The position numbers and the translations under genes are program-made. Below, piece by piece: positions 39,479 through 44,445 of a stretch of 44,445 nt of DNA. Within the stretch, counting starts at the first letter, position 1; every line of letters starts with the position of its first letter. Origin of the DNA: Planctomycetaceae bacterium (GTDB taxonomy: Bacteria; Planctomycetota; Phycisphaerae; Phycisphaerales; SM1A02); contig CANKBX010000004.1 of assembly GCA_947480055.1 (NCBI GenBank), positions 1-44,445 on the forward strand, written 5' to 3'. The notes beneath the pieces were generated by a model. The model did no database searches and was not told the origin of the DNA. It saw only the letters and a program-made list of their open reading frames with translations.

Positions 39479-40249
39479 TCACGGATCAAACGGTGGCGGT
39501 GGCGGCGCTTTGTCGCTGTCTCCACCTGGTGGCGGCGCGCCATCGCCCGGCTTGCCGCCCGCGTTGCCTTTGCCTTTACCTTTGCCTTTGCCCTTACCGT
39601 CACCCTTTTCATCCGCGCCCATTTCATCCACGCCACGCTTGGATTTCATCTGCTTCTCATTGGCATCAAGACTTGTCTTGAACGCGGTTTGCTCGCTCTC
39701 GCTCATCAGCGCAAAGATTTGCTTTTGTGATTCTTCCATCTTTGGCATTGTCTCGCGCAAGGCTTTCATTTGATCCATCACGGCTGGATCTGGCTTCTGG
39801 CCCTTTGTCGCTTTCATTTGTTCCATGAGCGCTTTCATCTTTTCGCCATTGGTGGCTTTCCAAGCTTGCAATTCTGTTTCAAATTGGGTCTTGATCGCGT
39901 CAGCCTTGGTTTGAACATCCGCGCTCAGCGATGGCTTGATTTGCTCGAAGGTCTTCATCCAAACCATGCCTTTGCTTCGCTCCTCGGCCATGCGCCCGCC
40001 TGGAGCTTGACCGCCGGCTTTCTTACCGCCTTGCTTGCCGCCGTCAAAACCTTTTTCGCTGTCGCTGGCACCAGCGCCAACTGGTGGACCGCCAAGATCT
40101 GGATTGTTGGCTGGCGGTGTTGTTGGTGGATTGGCTGGTGGATTTCCTGGCGGAGCGGCGCTCACCGCGAGAGCCATCGAGCCAAAAAGAGTTGTGGCTA
40201 GAAATACATTACGAATTGAGAGCATCGATACATGTGAAACGTGTCGCAT
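39479..40249 (-). CDS. Secreted low-complexity P/G/K-rich protein with helical core (Spy/CpxP-like at most)
   Basis: Signal peptide MRHVSHVSMLSIRNVFLATTLFGSMALAVSA; SEKG..GGKKAGG; helical Met-rich core; KGDGKGKGKGKGKG. SD AAAGGA before ATG 40249. Confidence 0.65.
   Translation of the reverse strand: MRHVSHVSMLSIRNVFLATTLFGSMALAVSAAPPGNPPANPPTTPPANNPDLGGPPVGAGASDSEKGFDGGKQGGKKAGGQAPGGRMAEERSKGMVWMKTFEQIKPSLSADVQTKADAIKTQFETELQAWKATNGEKMKALMEQMKATKGQKPDPAVMDQMKALRETMPKMEESQKQIFALMSESEQTAFKTSLDANEKQMKSKRGVDEMGADEKGDGKGKGKGKGKGNAGGKPGDGAPPPGGDSDKAPPPPPFDP
39564..39598. repeat. Hexanucleotide repeat encoding (KG)n on minus strand
   Basis: TTGCCTTTGCCTTTACCTTTGCCTTTGCCC. Confidence 0.8.
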
Positions 40250-40402
40250 AATTTTTCCTTTCAAGTGGTGACCAGTGAATTCTGATCGGATTTAGAAATG
40301 CAGTTTGGGGCATTGTATTGCAAAGCACCGCGCTCAATTTTGTAAATTCACGCAAATACAGTTGTGGCGTGCCGCCCCAATAGGTTCTAGGATCTCCATC
40401 CC

Positions 40403-41545
40403 ATGTCCATTGAAGCATCCTTTGATAAATCCGCCGTAGAAAAATCCTTGCGCGCCGTGGTTGATCCATCCACCAACAAGGATGTGGTCACGCTTGGAAT
40501 GGTGAAACACATCGCGGTGTTTGAAGGCGCGATTCGCATTGTGTTGGAATTGTCCCCGCATGCGTCTTCGCTGCAAGAGCAACTTCGATCCACCGTTGAT
40601 CGCGCCGTGCGCGAAGCGGCGGTTGTGGCACATGCAAAAATAGAAAATCTTGAAATTGATTTTGTTACGCCTAAAGTTGCGGCCAGCGCCGCGGCGTCAA
40701 CCGGGGCAACGCCATCTTCAACGCAAGGTGAAGCGAGCAACCCGCTTCCGTTGGTGAAAAAAATTATCGCGGTGGGCGCGGGCAAAGGCGGCGTGGGCAA
40801 GAGCACCATCGCCGTGAATTTGGCCGTGGGCTTGGCGCGAATGGGTCATGCGGTTGGATTGCTTGACGCGGATATTTACGGCCCAAGTGCGCCGACAATG
40901 TTGGGCATGGACGACGTTGGCACCAAAGCCAAGGGACAAATGCTTATGCCATTTGAGTTGCATGGCATCAAGGCAATGACCATTGGAAAACTGGTTGACC
41001 CAGACAAAGCGTTGGTGTGGCGCGGACCAATGGCGCACGGCGCATTTAAACAATTGGCCACGCAAACGGATTGGGGTGCGTTGGATTATTTGATCATTGA
41101 CTTGCCTCCAGGCACTGGCGATGTTGCGTTGACCATGGCGCAAATGTTGCCGGTGGCCGGCGCAGTTGTGGTGTGCACTCCGCAGCGCGTGGCGCAGGAC
41201 GACGCGCGCCGCGCGGTGCGCATGTTTCAAAACCTGGGCGTGGAAGTTCTTGGCGTTGTGGAGAACATGAGTTTCTTCACGGCGCCCGATGGCAAGGAAT
41301 ACGATTTATTCGGCCGCGGAGGCGCGGAAATTATGGCGCAAACCATGGGGCTTCCATTTCTGGGATCCATTCCAATTCACATCGCGCTTCGTGAAAATTC
41401 CGACAGCGGAAAGCCGCTTGAAAATTGGAAGAACGCGACCATGGGCGCGTCGCTTGACGCGTTGTGTCAGCGCATTGAGGCGCAAGTGAAATTGGCCGAG
41501 ATGGCTGGTCGCACCGATCGACCAACACTGACAATTTCGCCGTAA
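40403..41545 (+). CDS. mrp: Mrp/NBP35-family P-loop ATPase (Fe-S carrier)
   Basis: VGAGKGGVGKSTIAVNLAVGLARMGHAVGLLDADIYGPSAPTMLG, DYLIIDLPPGTGDVALTMAQ; MIP18-like N-terminus. Confidence 0.95.
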   Translation: MSIEASFDKSAVEKSLRAVVDPSTNKDVVTLGMVKHIAVFEGAIRIVLELSPHASSLQEQLRSTVDRAVREAAVVAHAKIENLEIDFVTPKVAASAAASTGATPSSTQGEASNPLPLVKKIIAVGAGKGGVGKSTIAVNLAVGLARMGHAVGLLDADIYGPSAPTMLGMDDVGTKAKGQMLMPFELHGIKAMTIGKLVDPDKALVWRGPMAHGAFKQLATQTDWGALDYLIIDLPPGTGDVALTMAQMLPVAGAVVVCTPQRVAQDDARRAVRMFQNLGVEVLGVVENMSFFTAPDGKEYDLFGRGGAEIMAQTMGLPFLGSIPIHIALRENSDSGKPLENWKNATMGASLDALCQRIEAQVKLAEMAGRTDRPTLTISP

Positions 41546-41583
41546 CGATTCGCCTGCGCGATTCAAAATAAATGTCATCAGTT

Positions 41584-41618
41584 GGCGCGTGATCAACGCG
41601 CCCGCATTACGTTGCGGG
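41584..41618. other. Two adjacent hairpins in the mrp/efflux convergent intergenic region
   Basis: GGCGCGT-GATCA-ACGCGCC (41584-41602) and CCCGCA-TTACGT-TGCGGG (41601-41618); neither followed by a T run. Confidence 0.6.
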
Positions 41619-43136
41619 AGTGGCCTGCGCTTGTTGCTCAAGCGATGGCATGGACTTCAACATGTCGGGGCCGTTCTTTTTAAAGGCGTCGCGGCCCGCG
41701 TCTGGAATTTCGGCCGTCTCCCAACCGCCACCAAGTGTGCGGTACAACTCCACCATATTTTGCGCTGCCAAACCTCGCGACTGCACAAAGCCAACCTGAA
41801 CGCGCAGAACCTCTTGTTGGAAATCCAACACATCGTTCAACTGAATTGTGCCAGCTTTGTAGCGCGCGGTCATGGAGTCAAAGCCAAGCTGGATATCAGT
41901 TAAACCGGTTTCATAGGCCTGCATTTGACGCATAGCGCCCGCATAATTTCCAAGTGAAGTTTGCACTTCGCTTGCGGCCTTGAGCACTGTTTCTTTCCAG
42001 CGAAGGGCCAGCCGAAATGCGATGGCTTGCTTCATATTGACTTGGCTTGTGGTGAATCCGCCGTTGAAGACATTCCACGAAATTGTTGGACCAAACGAAT
42101 AGACCTTGTTGGACCAACTTCCAAGACCGGAAAAATCAGTGGCGGCGAGAGAGAAGCTTCCCATCAAACTCAATTCAGGAAAGTACCCCGCCTCGGCCAC
42201 GCCAATCTCGGCCGTGGCGGCCTCAAGATCCATTTCAGCGCTCAGCACATCGGCGCGGCGGCGCATGAGGTCCGCAGGAATTCCAACATCAACAAATTTC
42301 GTCGGAAGCGGAATGGCGGTTGGCGCGCGCAGTTCATCCTGCATCGGACCGGGGCCCTCACCCACCAACACGCTCAAGCCGTTGCATTGCTGTTGGATGG
42401 ATGATTCCAATTTGGGAATCATGGCGCTCGAAGTGGCCAACTGCGCCGCCGAAATAGAAAGATCAATTTGTGAAATAGTTTGGGCCTTGAACTTGCTCTT
42501 GTTCACCTTGTAAATCTGCTCAAGCAGATCCACGTTCATCTTCACGATCTCAAGTTGCGCCTGAAATGTTCGCACCGCCAAATAGGCGTTGGCAACATCC
42601 GCGCGCACCGTCACCAGCGACAAACGCCACGCTTGCACCGAGCCTTCCAATCGCGCCTTTGATGCTTCCATGCCGCGGCGAATTCTTCCAAAGAGATCGA
42701 TTTCCCATGAGGGCACGCTCGCGCCGTACTGCCAATAATTAAATGGTGCCGCCTGCGTGGTTGAGCCTTGATTGGTCACCTGATTGGACAAGACGCGCCT
42801 GTACCCACCGGCCAAATCCGCGCTGGGGAAAAGCTGACTCAGTGAAATGCCGAAGCCCGAGCGGAACGCCGCGATATTCATGGTCGCCTGTTGCAGCGAA
42901 AGATTATTTTTCTCCGCGCGCTCAATCAAACTTGTGAGCATGGGATCGTTGTAATTTTTCCACCAACCTTCCAACTCCGCCGCTTTGGCATTGGCCTCGG
43001 CGCCTTCGACAGGACGAAATGGCTCCACTGGAATTGGTTTGGGCTGCTCGTAATCTGGTCCCACCATGCATGAGGCGCAAAGCAAAAGCGCCGTTGCGGC
43101 GAGTGGCTTCCAAATTTGTTTCGCTGCGCAATTCAT
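41607..43136 (-). CDS. Outer-membrane efflux lipoprotein, NodT/OprM (TolC) family
   Basis: LLCASCMVGPDYEQPKP; WWKNYNDPMLTSLIERAEKNNLSLQQA; VGIPADLMRRRADVLSAEMDLEAATAEIGVAEAGYFPELSL. Confidence 0.92.
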   Translation of the reverse strand: MNCAAKQIWKPLAATALLLCASCMVGPDYEQPKPIPVEPFRPVEGAEANAKAAELEGWWKNYNDPMLTSLIERAEKNNLSLQQATMNIAAFRSGFGISLSQLFPSADLAGGYRRVLSNQVTNQGSTTQAAPFNYWQYGASVPSWEIDLFGRIRRGMEASKARLEGSVQAWRLSLVTVRADVANAYLAVRTFQAQLEIVKMNVDLLEQIYKVNKSKFKAQTISQIDLSISAAQLATSSAMIPKLESSIQQQCNGLSVLVGEGPGPMQDELRAPTAIPLPTKFVDVGIPADLMRRRADVLSAEMDLEAATAEIGVAEAGYFPELSLMGSFSLAATDFSGLGSWSNKVYSFGPTISWNVFNGGFTTSQVNMKQAIAFRLALRWKETVLKAASEVQTSLGNYAGAMRQMQAYETGLTDIQLGFDSMTARYKAGTIQLNDVLDFQQEVLRVQVGFVQSRGLAAQNMVELYRTLGGGWETAEIPDAGRDAFKKNGPDMLKSMPSLEQQAQATPAT

Positions 43137-43315
43137 TGACCGAAGTGTACATCAATATGCTTGGCGAATGCCGCAAGCCCATTGAATTTGCCCGCGTCTA
43201 TTCCCAATATGAAAGTGCGCAAGGACACGCCTACACGAATCACGCCAAAGCAACCCGCAAACTTTACAAATTGCGGGAATAGCCATTGGCGAAAGTTTTG
43301 TATTCTCTGCTTTCA

Positions 43316-44395
43316 ATGCACGGACACCATGAGCAAACTTTGTTGCGGCAAGCCGGCTGGGCTGGTTGGGCCTGGCTTGCGGTTCTGCTGACCACTTTCT
43401 TCGCGCAAGCTTTAGCGCTCTTTGTTCCTTTCATGTCCATCAAAGTGGTCTTGGTTGGTAACGACATTTATTCGCTGCCCAATTCAGTGCGGCTTATGTG
43501 GGAATCCGGAATTTATGTCGTGGCCATCTTGATCGCGTTCTTCAGCATCACATTTCCATTTCTGAAATTAGCGGTCTTGTTGGTGGTATGGGTGGCCATT
43601 CCGCCAACCCGCGAGCGCGAGCGAATTCTGTACTGGCTGTGCTTGCTGGGAAAATGGTCCATGCTGGATCCATTTATTGTGATCCTGCTCATGGTGCTGG
43701 CCACGGATCAATGGGCGGTGAGCACGCAAACTTTTTCCGGGGTGTATTTATTTCTTGGAAGCATCGCATCCGCGATCATGCTGTCCACCATCGCCACACA
43801 AATTGATCGATGGGTCAACCCCTTCGCGCAAGGCGCGACACCCACTTCCACAGTGAAGACCCGGCTGATTCAGAACAGCGGTTGGCTCAGCGTGGTGGGT
43901 CCCATCACGCTTGTCATTTCCGCGGTCTGTTTCATTATCGCGCTGGTCACGCCGTACTTTCAATTGAATCAATTTCTTTTGACCAGCGATCAGTACTCCA
44001 TACTTTCCAGCCTGACGGCATTGCTGCAATCGCATCAACCAGCTTTGGCGGCGCTGGTTGCGGTTGGACTGATCATCGCGCCAAGCATTGTGTTGATCAT
44101 GCAAATTTGGCTGTGGATTGCGCCGGCCACCCAAGCCAAACATCAAAGGCGCAACCGCCGCCTGCGCGCGGTTCATGAATGGTGCATGTTGGAGGTATTC
44201 GCCTTGGGTTTGCTGTTGTTTCTGTGGGAGGGAACAACCTTGATGAAGACCGACGTGCGCTCTGGACTCTGGGTGATCCTGGGGACCATCGTGATTTATT
44301 ACACGGGAAGTTTCGTGAGCCTTGTGGCGCTTGAGCGAATCGCCAAGCGAGCAGACACTTCAAAAATGATCGAAGCGAGCGGCTTAACTCATTGA
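43316..44395 (+). CDS. Paraquat-inducible protein A (PqiA)-like membrane protein
   Basis: YSLPNSVRLMWESGIYVVAILIAFFSITFPFLKL, LLGKWSMLDPFIVILLM. ORF begins at TTG 43286; ATG 43316 (MHGHHEQ) preferred. Confidence 0.85.
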   Translation: MHGHHEQTLLRQAGWAGWAWLAVLLTTFFAQALALFVPFMSIKVVLVGNDIYSLPNSVRLMWESGIYVVAILIAFFSITFPFLKLAVLLVVWVAIPPTRERERILYWLCLLGKWSMLDPFIVILLMVLATDQWAVSTQTFSGVYLFLGSIASAIMLSTIATQIDRWVNPFAQGATPTSTVKTRLIQNSGWLSVVGPITLVISAVCFIIALVTPYFQLNQFLLTSDQYSILSSLTALLQSHQPALAALVAVGLIIAPSIVLIMQIWLWIAPATQAKHQRRNRRLRAVHEWCMLEVFALGLLLFLWEGTTLMKTDVRSGLWVILGTIVIYYTGSFVSLVALERIAKRADTSKMIEASGLTH

Positions 44396-44445
44396 AATCT
44401 CCGCGTGCGAGAATCCATTGGCGCCGCGCCGCCGCTCGCGCTTGA

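Overview
Chromosomal window with housekeeping genes and no sign of phage, IS, integron or CRISPR. Gene content suggests a Gram-negative planctomycete-like bacterium, possibly Phycisphaerae: DUF1800/DUF1501 pair, KdsB, ResB, meso-DAP-type MurE and a prepilin-like protein. Taxonomy is inferred from content only. I support about 32 CDSs, 2 tRNAs (CAT and CCT anticodons), three intrinsic terminators and several repeats. Main units: a 5'-truncated-by-window ResB-like CDS at 1-1792 (-) that is missing from the ORF track; epimerase-fmdB-ligA (-); DUF1800-DUF1501 (+); pbp2-rodA-rsmG-dinG (-); def-fmt-queA-murE-murF-mraY (-); TPR-kdsB (+); pyrG, trmL, a pseudopilin, mrp and pqiA (+); M1 peptidase, MscS and a TolC-family lipoprotein (-). 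The observations most worth follow-up are: (1) a recurrent TANNNT box 6-9 nt upstream of the start codon of many first-in-unit genes lacking a Shine-Dalgarno, suggesting leaderless transcription; (2) a structured 5' leader candidate at 25545-25619 with two GNRA-loop hairpins and a possible three-way junction; (3) a 13-bp tandem repeat in the divergent region upstream of trmL; (4) a divergent CTP synthase; (5) a cysteine-free FmdB homologue; (6) a pentapeptide-like tandem insertion in Fmt. All family calls are by eye from motifs; no database search was run.
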